Positions 1 through 7,390 of a DNA stretch of 64,000 bases are shown one piece after another; position 1 is the stretch's first letter; each line of letters starts with the position of its first letter. The notes below the pieces were generated by a model. It worked only from the letters and a program-made list of their open reading frames with translations, was not told the origin of the DNA and did not search any database. The position numbers and the translations under genes are program-made. The stretch is taken from positions 1 through 64,000 of the forward strand of contig NZ_BCYP01000018.1 of assembly GCF_001598255.1 (NCBI RefSeq). The letters run 5' to 3'. Source of the stretch: Mitsuaria chitosanitabida ATCC BAA-476 = NBRC 102408. GTDB lineage: Bacteria > Pseudomonadota > Gammaproteobacteria > Burkholderiales > Burkholderiaceae_C.

Positions 1-87
1 CTGATGCTGATGCTGATGCTGATGCTGATGCTGATGCTGATGCTGATGCTGATGCTGATGCTGATGCTGATGCTGATGCTGATGCTG
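1..87. repeat. Hexanucleotide microsatellite (CTGATG)14, in frame
   Basis: Fourteen perfect CTGATG units fill positions 1-84, and the array continues past the window edge. On the coding (minus) strand it reads CAT CAG, giving alternating His and Gln. As the unit is six bases, copy-number change adds or removes His-Gln pairs without shifting frame. The tract sits just after the helix ending near residue 600 of the Moco subunit, probably in a surface loop. Confidence 0.97.
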
Positions 88-1932
88 GCGTTGCTGCTGC
101 GATGGCGGCCGCGGAGCCGCCGCCTCGTTGCGGGCACGGGCGCGCTCGCGCGCGGCGATCCAATGCGGGCGCAGCGCGTCGAGGCAGGCGACCATGCCGA
201 CGCTCTCGTCGAGCACCTGCCCGGTGGGCAGCGAATCGCCCGGTCGCAGCGCGTTGCGGGCGCGGAACTCCAGCGGGTCCCATCCCCCATGCAGCGCCAG
301 CTCGTCGATCAGCTGCTCCTGCGACATCGTCGTCTGCGGCACGCCGAAGCCGCGGAAGGCGCCGGCCGGCGTGATGTGCGTGTGGATGGCGCGGGCCCGC
401 GCCGCGTAGTGCGGCACGCGGTAGGGACCGCCCGCATGCACCGGCACGCGGTTGGCGACGGCCGTGCCCCAGGACGCGTAGGCGCCGGTGTTGTAGTCGC
501 CCTCGAACGCGACGGCGCGCAGGAATCCGTGCTCGTCGGCCGCGAGCGTCGACTCGATCCGTGCGGGATGGCGCTTGGTCGAGGTGGCCATCGACTCCTC
601 GCGCGTGAAGACCAGGCCGACGGGGCGGTCCAGGTGCCAGGCCGCGACCGCGAGCAGCGGCTGCACCGTCATGTCGAGCTTGCCGCCGAAGCCGCCGCCC
701 ACCGCGGTGGGCACGACGCGGATGCGCTCGGGCACGACGCCTATCACGCGCGCGAGGTCCTCGCGATGCGGATGCGGCGCCTGCGTCGGGGAGTGCACCT
801 CGATCGTGTCGCCGACGCGCCGCGCCCAGCCGGCCTCGGGCTCCAGGTAGGCATGCTCGACGAAGCTGGAGCTGAAGCGACCGCTGACCACGTGCGTCGC
901 CTCGCGGATCGCGGCCGCGGCGTCGCCGCGCGACACGCGGCCCTCGATCAGCTGGTTGCCGGCGCGGTTCGCGTGCAGCTGCGGGCTGTCCGGTCGCGCC
1001 GCGTCCTCGACGCTGAAGACGGCGGGCAGCGGCGTCCAGAGGACCGGGAAGTCCGCGAGGTCCAGCGCGGCGACCGCGTCGCGCTCGCCGGCGATCAGGG
1101 CGACGGCCTCGAGATGGTGGCGGGTCTCGTGCTCGGCCAGCACGGGCTGGTCCGCATAGGCGGGCGCGATGCCGTGGAGGTTGCGGCCGGGCACGTCGGC
1201 ATGGGTGAACACGCGGACCAGACCTGGGTGCTCGCGCACGTAGGCGTCCAGGTCGCCGAGCACGAAGCGCGCGCGGTGATGCGGGCTGCGGACCGCGCGC
1301 AGGAAGAGGGCGTCCGGCGGGATGCCGTCCGCGCCGAAGTGCTGGCTGCCGTCGACCTTGCAGGGGCCGTCCAGGCGCGTCAGCGGCTGGCCGACGTTGA
1401 GGCCGGTCTCGGGCGGTGGCGTGAGCGGACGTGGCGTCGCCCCGGTGGCGACCTCGACGACCGCGTCGACGATCTTGCGATAGCCGGTACAGCGGCACAG
1501 GACGCCGTCGATGGCCGCGCAGGCGCTGGCGCGATCGGTCACGCGGCCTGCGTCGATGGCCGCGGTCGCGGCCGTCAGCATGGCCGGGATGCAGAAGCCG
1601 CACTGCACCGCCTGGTGCGCGAGGAAGGCCTGCTGCAGCCGCGCGCCGCAGGGACTGCGCTCGGCCAGGCCTTCGACGGTGAGCACCTGCCGGCCGGCCA
1701 GTTGCGCCACCGGCGTGATGCAGGCGTAGCGCGGCTCGCCGTCGACCACCACGGTGCAGCTGCCGCAATCGCCCTGACCGCAGCCGACCTTGGTGCCGGT
1801 CAGGCCGAGGTCGTCACGCAGGAAGGCCACGGCGGTGCGGGAGAGATCGGCCGGCAGCGGCCGACGCGTGCCGTTGATGTCCGTCCATTCGGCGCGATCC
1901 GCCGGAGCGATGCCCTCAGAAGGCTGCGGCAT
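1..1932 (-). CDS. Molybdenum hydroxylase, fused 2Fe-2S and molybdopterin subunit (partial)
   Basis: The 644 visible residues are the N-terminal part of a xanthine dehydrogenase-family enzyme; the gene runs off the left edge. An N-terminal plant-type 2Fe-2S domain shows the cysteine pattern GCGQGDCGSC near residues 50-60. A second 2Fe-2S domain follows, with QCGFC near residue 109 and CRCTGY near residue 146. The Moco domain then begins, with GGGFGGK and GAFRGFG motifs. The fused arrangement resembles E. coli XdhD; most relatives keep these as separate subunits. The ATG at 1932 lies inside the end of the FAD-subunit gene (17 bp overlap), so the two are translationally coupled. Residues 616-644 are Q followed by fourteen His-Gln pairs, encoded by the hexanucleotide repeat at the edge. 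The substrate cannot be told; purines or aldehydes are both possible. Confidence 0.9.
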   Translation of the reverse strand, partial: MPQPSEGIAPADRAEWTDINGTRRPLPADLSRTAVAFLRDDLGLTGTKVGCGQGDCGSCTVVVDGEPRYACITPVAQLAGRQVLTVEGLAERSPCGARLQQAFLAHQAVQCGFCIPAMLTAATAAIDAGRVTDRASACAAIDGVLCRCTGYRKIVDAVVEVATGATPRPLTPPPETGLNVGQPLTRLDGPCKVDGSQHFGADGIPPDALFLRAVRSPHHRARFVLGDLDAYVREHPGLVRVFTHADVPGRNLHGIAPAYADQPVLAEHETRHHLEAVALIAGERDAVAALDLADFPVLWTPLPAVFSVEDAARPDSPQLHANRAGNQLIEGRVSRGDAAAAIREATHVVSGRFSSSFVEHAYLEPEAGWARRVGDTIEVHSPTQAPHPHREDLARVIGVVPERIRVVPTAVGGGFGGKLDMTVQPLLAVAAWHLDRPVGLVFTREESMATSTKRHPARIESTLAADEHGFLRAVAFEGDYNTGAYASWGTAVANRVPVHAGGPYRVPHYAARARAIHTHITPAGAFRGFGVPQTTMSQEQLIDELALHGGWDPLEFRARNALRPGDSLPTGQVLDESVGMVACLDALRPHWIAARERARARNEAAAPRPPSQQQRQHQHQHQHQHQHQHQHQHQHQHQHQHQHQ

Positions 1933-2932
1933 GGGCCACCTCCGGCGGGCAGGGCGCGAGCACGCGGGCGAGCGCGCGCTCGATGGCGACGCGCACCAGA
2001 TGCCGTCGCAGCGCGGCGCTGCCGCGGTGATCGTCGATGGGCGCGAGCTCCGGCAGCGGCGTCTCGCGGATGAGGCGCGGCAGATCGGCGGGGCGGATGC
2101 CCTCGAACAGCGCTTCCAGGCCGCGCAGCCGCACCGGCACGTCGGACGCGCCGCCGATCGCGATCGCCGCGCGAGCGGGCAGGCCGCGGTCGTTCCGGCG
2201 CAGGAGGAGCGCGGCCGACACCACCGCCAGGGCGGTGCCGTCGCGGTTCGCGCACTTGATGAAGGCACCGCGCTCGGTCGACGGCGACGCGGCGAGCGGC
2301 GTCGCGGCGAGAAGCGACGTGGCGACCGGCGATGCGGCGAGAGGCGACGTGGCGACCGGCGATGCGGCGGTTGGCGATCCGGCGAGCGGCGGCGCTGCGA
2401 CACGCGATGCGGCGACTGGCCATATGGACCCCGCAGGGACGGGCACGGGCACGAGCACCGCGGTGAGCAGCTCGTCCGGTCGCAGCGCCGTGCGGCGCCG
2501 GCCCAGCAGGAACTCATCGAGCCGCAGGCGACGCGAGCCGGCGGTGCTCGCGAGCTCGACCTGCGCGTCCAGCACGAGCAGCGGCGGCACGCCGTCGGCG
2601 ATGGGCGAGGCGTGGCAGAGGTTGCCGCCCAGCGAGCCCTGCACCCGGATCTGCCGCGAGCCGACCTGGTCCGCCGCCTCGCGCAGCACCGTCGGCGTCA
2701 GCGGCGACCGCGCCAGCGCCTCCCAGGTCACGGCCGCGCCGATGCGCAGCTGACCGCCGACCCGCGCGATGTCTCGCAGCGCCTCCACGCGCCCGATGTC
2801 CAGCCACGCCGAGGCCGCGACCGGCGCGGCGGGATCGGCGTAGACATCGGTGCCGCCGCAGATCACGCGCCGCGGAAGGCGCGCGAGCTCGGCCAGCGCC
2901 TCGTCGAGGGTGTGGGCGCGAAGGTAGTTCAT
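1916..2932 (-). CDS. FAD-binding subunit of molybdenum hydroxylase (CoxM/XdhB type)
   Basis: This 338-residue protein matches the medium, FAD-binding subunit of the xanthine dehydrogenase family, which passes electrons from the 2Fe-2S clusters to the acceptor. The FAD-binding CGGTDVYADP motif lies near residue 25 and a second FAD motif, QGSLGGNLCHASP, near residue 100. The C-terminal CO-dehydrogenase-flavoprotein domain follows. Residues about 167-217 are a low-complexity insertion of Ala, Ser, Pro and Thr built on a pentapeptide, which the family does not normally have at this place. The gene is first in a two-gene operon and its end overlaps the start of the 2Fe-2S/Moco gene. Confidence 0.92.
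   Translation of the reverse strand: MNYLRAHTLDEALAELARLPRRVICGGTDVYADPAAPVAASAWLDIGRVEALRDIARVGGQLRIGAAVTWEALARSPLTPTVLREAADQVGSRQIRVQGSLGGNLCHASPIADGVPPLLVLDAQVELASTAGSRRLRLDEFLLGRRRTALRPDELLTAVLVPVPVPAGSIWPVAASRVAAPPLAGSPTAASPVATSPLAASPVATSLLAATPLAASPSTERGAFIKCANRDGTALAVVSAALLLRRNDRGLPARAAIAIGGASDVPVRLRGLEALFEGIRPADLPRLIRETPLPELAPIDDHRGSAALRRHLVRVAIERALARVLAPCPPEVAHAAAF
2281..2424. repeat. Degenerate 15-bp tandem repeat inside the FAD-subunit gene
   Basis: About nine degenerate copies of a 15-bp unit close to GGCGATGCGGCGAGA follow each other. On the minus strand they encode pentapeptides such as SPVAT and SPLAA. The period is a multiple of three, so the frame stays open. The tract interrupts the FAD domain between the strand ending near residue 160 and the ERGAFIK segment. 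Confidence 0.85.
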
Positions 2933-3104
2933 CGAGGCAAGCGGCCGGTCCCGGTCCTCATGACGCGCCGCGGGCGATGCCGCCTGGCGGGCGCATGACG
3001 CCGAGGGGAGGTGTGGTTCTGGAGGCCGTGCGGGCGATCCTACAAGTCGAGGATGGCGGACGGTGCACGCCGCCGCGCCGCCGAGGGGCCATGGCGCCTC
3101 GGCC

Positions 3105-3120
3105 TACCTCGAACGAGGTA
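3105..3120. promoter_or_regulatory. Inverted repeat between tetR and the FAD-subunit gene
   Basis: A perfect inverted repeat, TACCTCG-AA-CGAGGTA, lies in the 290-bp gap between the end of the TetR gene and the start of the FAD-subunit gene. It could be an operator controlling the hydroxylase operon or a weak transcription stop. It lacks a T-run, so an operator seems a little more likely. Nothing else is recognisable in this gap. Confidence 0.4.
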
Positions 3121-3222
3121 AGACGGCCGGGCGGCGGGGCGCGGCGTGTGCGCGCTGCCGCGCGCTCGCGCGACGGGCGCGCGGCCCTGATCGGGACCTT
3201 GAGGTGCGGCGAGAAACGCGGT

Positions 3223-3891
3223 TCAGGCCGGATCGGCCCTCACCACGCGCTGCAGGCTGTCGATGACGAAGGCTTCCCACTGCTCGGTGGCGACGCCGTT
3301 GTCGATGGAATCGCCCAGGAAGGCCGACATCGTGTATCGGTTGGAGGTGAAGAAGTAGGACGCCGAGACGATCAGCAGATAGACGTCGCGCGCGTTGAGC
3401 CCGGACCGGAACAGGCCGCGTTCCGCGCCGGTGCCCAGGATGCGGTCGATCAGCCGCACCGCGTGCGAGGAGTACTCCGTCGCCTTGTCCGACTTCTGCA
3501 CGTGCTTGCCCTTGAGCAGGTTCTCCGTGTTGAGCAGGTTCACGAACTCCGGGTGCCGCCGGTAGTAGTCGATCTTGAAGCGGATCACCGTGTTCAGCGC
3601 CTCGACCGGGTCCTCGGGGTCGGCGACGCACTTGGCCTCGGCCTCGTCCATGCGCTGGTAGATGCCTTCCAGCACCGCGATGAACAGGCCCTCCTTGCTG
3701 CCGAAGTAGTAGTAGATCATCCGGTCGTGCGTCTTCGCGGAGCTGGAGATCTTCTCGATGCTGCCGCCGTCGTAGCCGTACCGGGCGAACACCTTGGTCG
3801 CCGCCTTGAGGATGCTGTCGCGGGTCGCCTGCGCGGCGGCCTCGCGCACGCCGGTGCCGCGCGCCGTCTTGGTCTGCTTCGTCTGGGCCAT
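3223..3891 (-). CDS. TetR/AcrR family transcriptional regulator
   Basis: This 222-residue protein has an N-terminal TetR helix-turn-helix (residues about 22-68), with the typical IYYYFGSKEGLF recognition-helix segment, and a helical ligand-binding C-terminus. It lies upstream of, and on the same strand as, the molybdenum hydroxylase pair, with a 290-bp gap, so it is probably the local regulator of those genes and of itself. A strong 24-bp palindrome 79 bp upstream of its start is a good operator candidate. The inducer is unknown, possibly the hydroxylase substrate or product. Confidence 0.9.
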   Translation of the reverse strand: MAQTKQTKTARGTGVREAAAQATRDSILKAATKVFARYGYDGGSIEKISSSAKTHDRMIYYYFGSKEGLFIAVLEGIYQRMDEAEAKCVADPEDPVEALNTVIRFKIDYYRRHPEFVNLLNTENLLKGKHVQKSDKATEYSSHAVRLIDRILGTGAERGLFRSGLNARDVYLLIVSASYFFTSNRYTMSAFLGDSIDNGVATEQWEAFVIDSLQRVVRADPA

Positions 3892-3969
3892 GAATGTTCC
3901 GGTCCACGGAGCGCGCCCCCATGGCCGCGATCTCCGTCCCGGTGCGGGATCGCCGCGCCGGAGGTTGAT

Positions 3970-3993
3970 TTCATGTAGCGGACACTACATGAA
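3970..3993. promoter_or_regulatory. Palindromic operator candidate between tetR and hydrolase gene
   Basis: Perfect 9-bp arms, TTCATGTAG and CTACATGAA, are separated by six bases. The element sits in the 302-bp intergenic region between the divergent TetR gene (start 3891) and the hydrolase gene (start 4194). Its size and symmetry fit a TetR dimer site. It may control both directions; the rest of this gap shows no gene. Confidence 0.6.
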
Positions 3994-4193
3994 TGCAGCG
4001 AATGATACGCAGGGCCATGACTTCCGGCAATCGGGGGATCGCGCGGCGCGCGCCCGGCCGTGCGGCCCGCGTCCATGTGCGGATGCCGCGCGACATCCGA
4101 AACCAAGGTATGAGCGCCGCAGGCCGCTCGTTCAATTCTCCCGGGCGAGGGCGGCTGCTCTGATGGCGGGACACCATCACCTCAGAGACTTCC

Positions 4194-5006
4194 ATGTCCA
4201 AACGCATCCTCCGCACGCTCTCCCTGTCCGCGCTGGCCGCCTTCGCGATCGCCGCGCCGGCCCTGGCCAAGGACGCGCCGTCCGCCTCGACCGCGGGCGC
4301 CAAGCCCACCATCGTGCTGGTGCACGGCGCCTTCGCCGATTCGTCCAGCTGGAACGGCGTCGCCGGCGAGCTGCGCGGCAAGGGCTATCCCGTGGTCGCC
4401 GTGGCCAACCCGCTGCGCAGCGTCTCCGGCGACGCGCGCTATGCCGCGTCGGTCATCGACAAGATCGCCGGCCCGGTCGTGCTGGTCGGCCATTCCTACG
4501 GGGGCTCGGTGATCAGCAACGCCGCGGTGGGCCAATCCAAGGTGAAGGCCCTGGTCTACGTGTCGGCCTTCGCGCCGGAGACCGGTGAATCCGTCGTCGA
4601 GCTGGCCGGCAAGTTCCCCGGCGGCACGCTGGGCGGCGCGCTTGCCGCGCCGGTGCCGCTGCCCGAGGGCGGCGTGGACCTGTACATCGACCAGGACAAG
4701 TTCCGCGACCAGTTCGCCGCCGACGTCAAGCCCGACGCCGCGCGCCTGATGGCCGTGGGCCAGCGTCCGGTGGCCGAGGCCGCGCTGAAGGAGCCCAGCC
4801 AGGGCACCGCGTGGAAGGACCTGCCGACCTACTACGTCTACGGCAGCGCCGACAAGAACATCCCGCCCGCCGCGATGGCCTGGATGGCCGAGCGCGCCCA
4901 CGCGCGCAAGACCGTCGTGGTCCGCAACGCGTCGCACGTGGTCATGGTCAGCCATGCGCATGAAGTCGCCGCGCTGATCGAGACCGCCGCCCGCGACGCC
5001 CAGTGA
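4194..5006 (+). CDS. Exported alpha/beta hydrolase
   Basis: A 270-residue alpha/beta-fold hydrolase with an N-terminal Sec signal peptide (hydrophobic run, cleavage near APALAKD, residue about 25). The oxyanion segment LVHGAF is near residue 43 and the nucleophile elbow GHSYGG near residue 98. The catalytic His is probably the one in NASHVV near the C-terminus. Relatives are esterase-like periplasmic proteins of unsettled substrate. It leads a probable three-gene operon with a second hydrolase (86 bp later) and an Ohr-like peroxidase. Confidence 0.88.
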   Translation: MSKRILRTLSLSALAAFAIAAPALAKDAPSASTAGAKPTIVLVHGAFADSSSWNGVAGELRGKGYPVVAVANPLRSVSGDARYAASVIDKIAGPVVLVGHSYGGSVISNAAVGQSKVKALVYVSAFAPETGESVVELAGKFPGGTLGGALAAPVPLPEGGVDLYIDQDKFRDQFAADVKPDAARLMAVGQRPVAEAALKEPSQGTAWKDLPTYYVYGSADKNIPPAAMAWMAERAHARKTVVVRNASHVVMVSHAHEVAALIETAARDAQ

Positions 5007-5092
5007 GCGACGCGCCCGCGGCGGCCGTCACGTCCCCCGATCGCCGCGGGCCGCCTTCCCGCCAGCAGTCCCCGTTCTTCCAGGAGATCCTC

Positions 5093-6109
5093 ATGACGAA
5101 TGAATCCTCCCGCCGCGACTTCCTGTCGCTGGCCGCCGCCGCTGGCGCCGGCCTGGCCCTGTCCGGCCTCGCCGGCGGCGCGCTCGCCGCCACCGCGGCC
5201 ACCGGCCGCGCGGCCTTCGGTCCCGTGCGCCAGATCAAGGCCGGCCTGCTCGACGTCGGCTACGTCGAGCTCGGCCCGCGCGACGGCACGCCGGTGATGC
5301 TCTTCCACGGCTGGCCCTACGACATCCACACCTACGAGGAGGTCGCGCCGCTGCTGGCCGCGCAGGGCTTCCGCGTGATCGTGCCGCACCTGCGCGGCTA
5401 CGGCTCCACGCGCTTCCTGTCCGACGCGACGCCGCGCTCGGGCCAGCAGACCGCGCTGGCCGCCGACACCATCGCGCTGATGGACGCGCTGGGCATCGGC
5501 CGCGCGATCATGGCCGGCTGCGACTGGGGCGCGCGCAATGCCTGCGTGGTCTCCGCGCTGTGGCCGGAGCGCTGCCTGGCCCTGGTGTCGGTCAGCGGCT
5601 TCCTGGTGCTGAACCGCGCCACCGCGCTGACGCCGCTGTCGCCGGCCGACGAGTTCTCGTGGTGGTACCAGTACTACTTCGCCACCGAGCGCGGCCGCAT
5701 CGGCTACGAGAAGAACCTCAAGGAGTTCGCGCGCTTCATCTGGCGCCAGGCCTCGCCGAAGTGGAACTTCGACGACGCCACCTTCGATCGCGCCGCGGCC
5801 AGCCTGGTCAATCCGGACCAGGTCGCGGTGGCGGTGCACAACTACCGCTGGCGCATCGCCGCGGCCGACGGGGATCCGCAGTACGACGCGCTCGAGGCGC
5901 GCCTGGCGCAGGTGCAGTCGGTGTCGCTGCCGTCCATCACGCTGGAAGGCGACGCCAACGGCGCGCCCCATCCGGCGCCGGCGGCCTACGCCTCGCGCTT
6001 CAAGGGCAAGTACGAGCACCGCAACCTGGGCGGCGGCATCGGTCACAACCTGCCGCAGGAAGCCCCGGCCGAGTTCGCCAAGGCCATCATCGACATCAGC
6101 AAGTGGTGA
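5093..6109 (+). CDS. Tat-exported alpha/beta hydrolase, epoxide-hydrolase-like
   Basis: The 338-residue product begins with a twin-arginine signal (SRRDFLSLAAAAGAG), so it should be exported folded. The alpha/beta hydrolase core shows the oxyanion HGWP motif and the nucleophile segment AGCDWGARNA, in which Asp is the likely nucleophile as in epoxide hydrolases and haloalkane dehalogenases. GIGHNLPQE near the C-terminus supplies the catalytic His. I chose the ATG at 5093 because it follows a CAGGAG ribosome-binding site and directly precedes the Tat motif; the frame is open further upstream. The next gene starts 13 bp later. Confidence 0.88.
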   Translation: MTNESSRRDFLSLAAAAGAGLALSGLAGGALAATAATGRAAFGPVRQIKAGLLDVGYVELGPRDGTPVMLFHGWPYDIHTYEEVAPLLAAQGFRVIVPHLRGYGSTRFLSDATPRSGQQTALAADTIALMDALGIGRAIMAGCDWGARNACVVSALWPERCLALVSVSGFLVLNRATALTPLSPADEFSWWYQYYFATERGRIGYEKNLKEFARFIWRQASPKWNFDDATFDRAAASLVNPDQVAVAVHNYRWRIAAADGDPQYDALEARLAQVQSVSLPSITLEGDANGAPHPAPAAYASRFKGKYEHRNLGGGIGHNLPQEAPAEFAKAIIDISKW

Positions 6110-6122
6110 GAGGAGATCCCCC

Positions 6123-6545
6123 ATGACCCGCATCATCGAGAAACCCCTGTACACCGCCACCACCCTGACCACCGGCGGCCGCGAGGGCCAGGGCGTCTCC
6201 AGCGACGGCGCGCTCGACGTCCGGCTCAGCACGCCGGGTGGCGGCGGCAAGGGCACGAATCCGGAGCAGCTCTTCGCGGTCGGCTACTCGGCCTGCTTCA
6301 TGGGCGCGATGCGCCGCGTGAAGACCGCCGACAACGTCCGCGTGCCCGACAACGCGTCCATCGAGGCCGAGGTCACGCTGGGCACGACGGCGGACGGCGG
6401 CTTCGCCCTCGCCGCCCGGCTGCACGTCAAGCTGCCCGGGCTGACCGAGGCGCAGAAGTGGGCCCTGGTCGACGGCGCGCATCAGCTGTGCCCGTACTCC
6501 CACGCCACGCGCGGGAACATCGAGGTGTCGTTCGACGTGAGTTGA
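6123..6545 (+). CDS. ohr: Organic hydroperoxide resistance protein, Ohr/OsmC family
   Basis: This 140-residue protein has both redox cysteines of the Ohr family, in YSACFMGA (peroxidatic, residue about 60) and QLCPYSHATRGN (resolving, residue about 124). Ohr proteins reduce organic hydroperoxides using lipoylated proteins as electron donors, in the cytoplasm. A good AGGAGA ribosome-binding site precedes the ATG. It is the last gene of the hydrolase operon, 13 bp behind its neighbour. No OhrR-type regulator is next to it, so control is probably through the operon promoter. Confidence 0.93.
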   Translation: MTRIIEKPLYTATTLTTGGREGQGVSSDGALDVRLSTPGGGGKGTNPEQLFAVGYSACFMGAMRRVKTADNVRVPDNASIEAEVTLGTTADGGFALAARLHVKLPGLTEAQKWALVDGAHQLCPYSHATRGNIEVSFDVS

Positions 6546-6576
6546 TCCGGTCAGCGCGGGATCGACGTCCGAGGGA

Positions 6577-7218
6577 TCAGAGCTCGATGATCCCGCGCTT
6601 GATCGCGATCGTGACCGCATGCGTGCGGTCCTTCGCCGAGAGCTTGCCCAGGATGGTCCGGATGTGGACCTTGACCGTCTCCTCGGTCAGCGACAGGTGC
6701 TCGGCCACCTCGCGGTTGGCCAGGCCCGTCGCGACCAGGCGCAGCACCTGCGTCTCGCGCAGCGACAGCGTGCGGGTGTTGGCGTGCTCGGCGATCGCCG
6801 ACTCGATCTCGGGCGGGACCATCAATCGCCCGGCGTGCACGCCGCGGATGGTGTCCACCAGCTCGGTGCGCAGCAGACCCTTGAGCAGATAGCCCGAGGC
6901 CCCGGCCTTCATCGCCCGCGCGGCCTGGAAGTCGCCCGGGAAGGTGGTGAGGATCACGATGCGCGCGTCGGGGAACTCCCGCCGGATGGCGGCCATCGCC
7001 TCGATGCCGTCCATGTCCCGCATGCGCAGGTCCATCAGCGTGACGTCGGGCTGGTGCTGGCGGAAGCGCGCCAACGCGTCCAGGCCGTTGCCCGCCTCGG
7101 CGACCATGCGCAGGTCCGGTTCGGCGTCGACGACGGTGGCGATGCCGCTGCGCATCAGCGCATGGTCGTCGACGGCCATCACGGTGATGGGTCGCTGGGG
7201 CAGGGGAGATTCGGTCAC
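6577..7218 (-). CDS. NarL/FixJ-type response regulator
   Basis: A 213-residue regulator with a receiver domain (acidic DD near residue 17, phospho-acceptor Asp in LMDLRM near residue 62, Lys in YLLKG near 112) and a C-terminal LuxR-type helix-turn-helix (residues about 148-205). It is transcribed divergently from the propeller histidine kinase, whose HisKA_3 domain is the type that pairs with NarL-class regulators. The two are therefore a likely two-component pair with a shared 172-bp control region. Confidence 0.93.
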   Translation of the reverse strand: MTESPLPQRPITVMAVDDHALMRSGIATVVDAEPDLRMVAEAGNGLDALARFRQHQPDVTLMDLRMRDMDGIEAMAAIRREFPDARIVILTTFPGDFQAARAMKAGASGYLLKGLLRTELVDTIRGVHAGRLMVPPEIESAIAEHANTRTLSLRETQVLRLVATGLANREVAEHLSLTEETVKVHIRTILGKLSAKDRTHAVTIAIKRGIIEL

Positions 7219-7390
7219 GCTCGTGGCAGGGGCAAGGGACGCGATCGGCCGGACCGCGGACCCCGAAGCGTAGCCGCAGCGCCCGCGCCCCGGTCGTCGC
7301 CGGTGGCCAGGACCTCCCTCGAAAGAGTTATTCCTCGACCGCGGCCCTCTGAAGTTCTGTTAGCGTCCGCGCGACTTTCCTCCCGAGCCG

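Noticed and set aside
1-87. Phase variation (on/off switching) by the CTGATG repeat.
   Set aside because: The unit is six bases, so gain or loss keeps the frame; only tract length can change. It is also inside the gene, not in a promoter.
4-2073. A long open frame on the plus strand beginning with a Met-Leu repeat (689 codons).
   Set aside because: It is antisense to the molybdenum hydroxylase genes, whose 2Fe-2S, Moco and FAD motifs are all in place on the minus strand. The product is Arg/Ala-rich shadow sequence typical of high-GC DNA.
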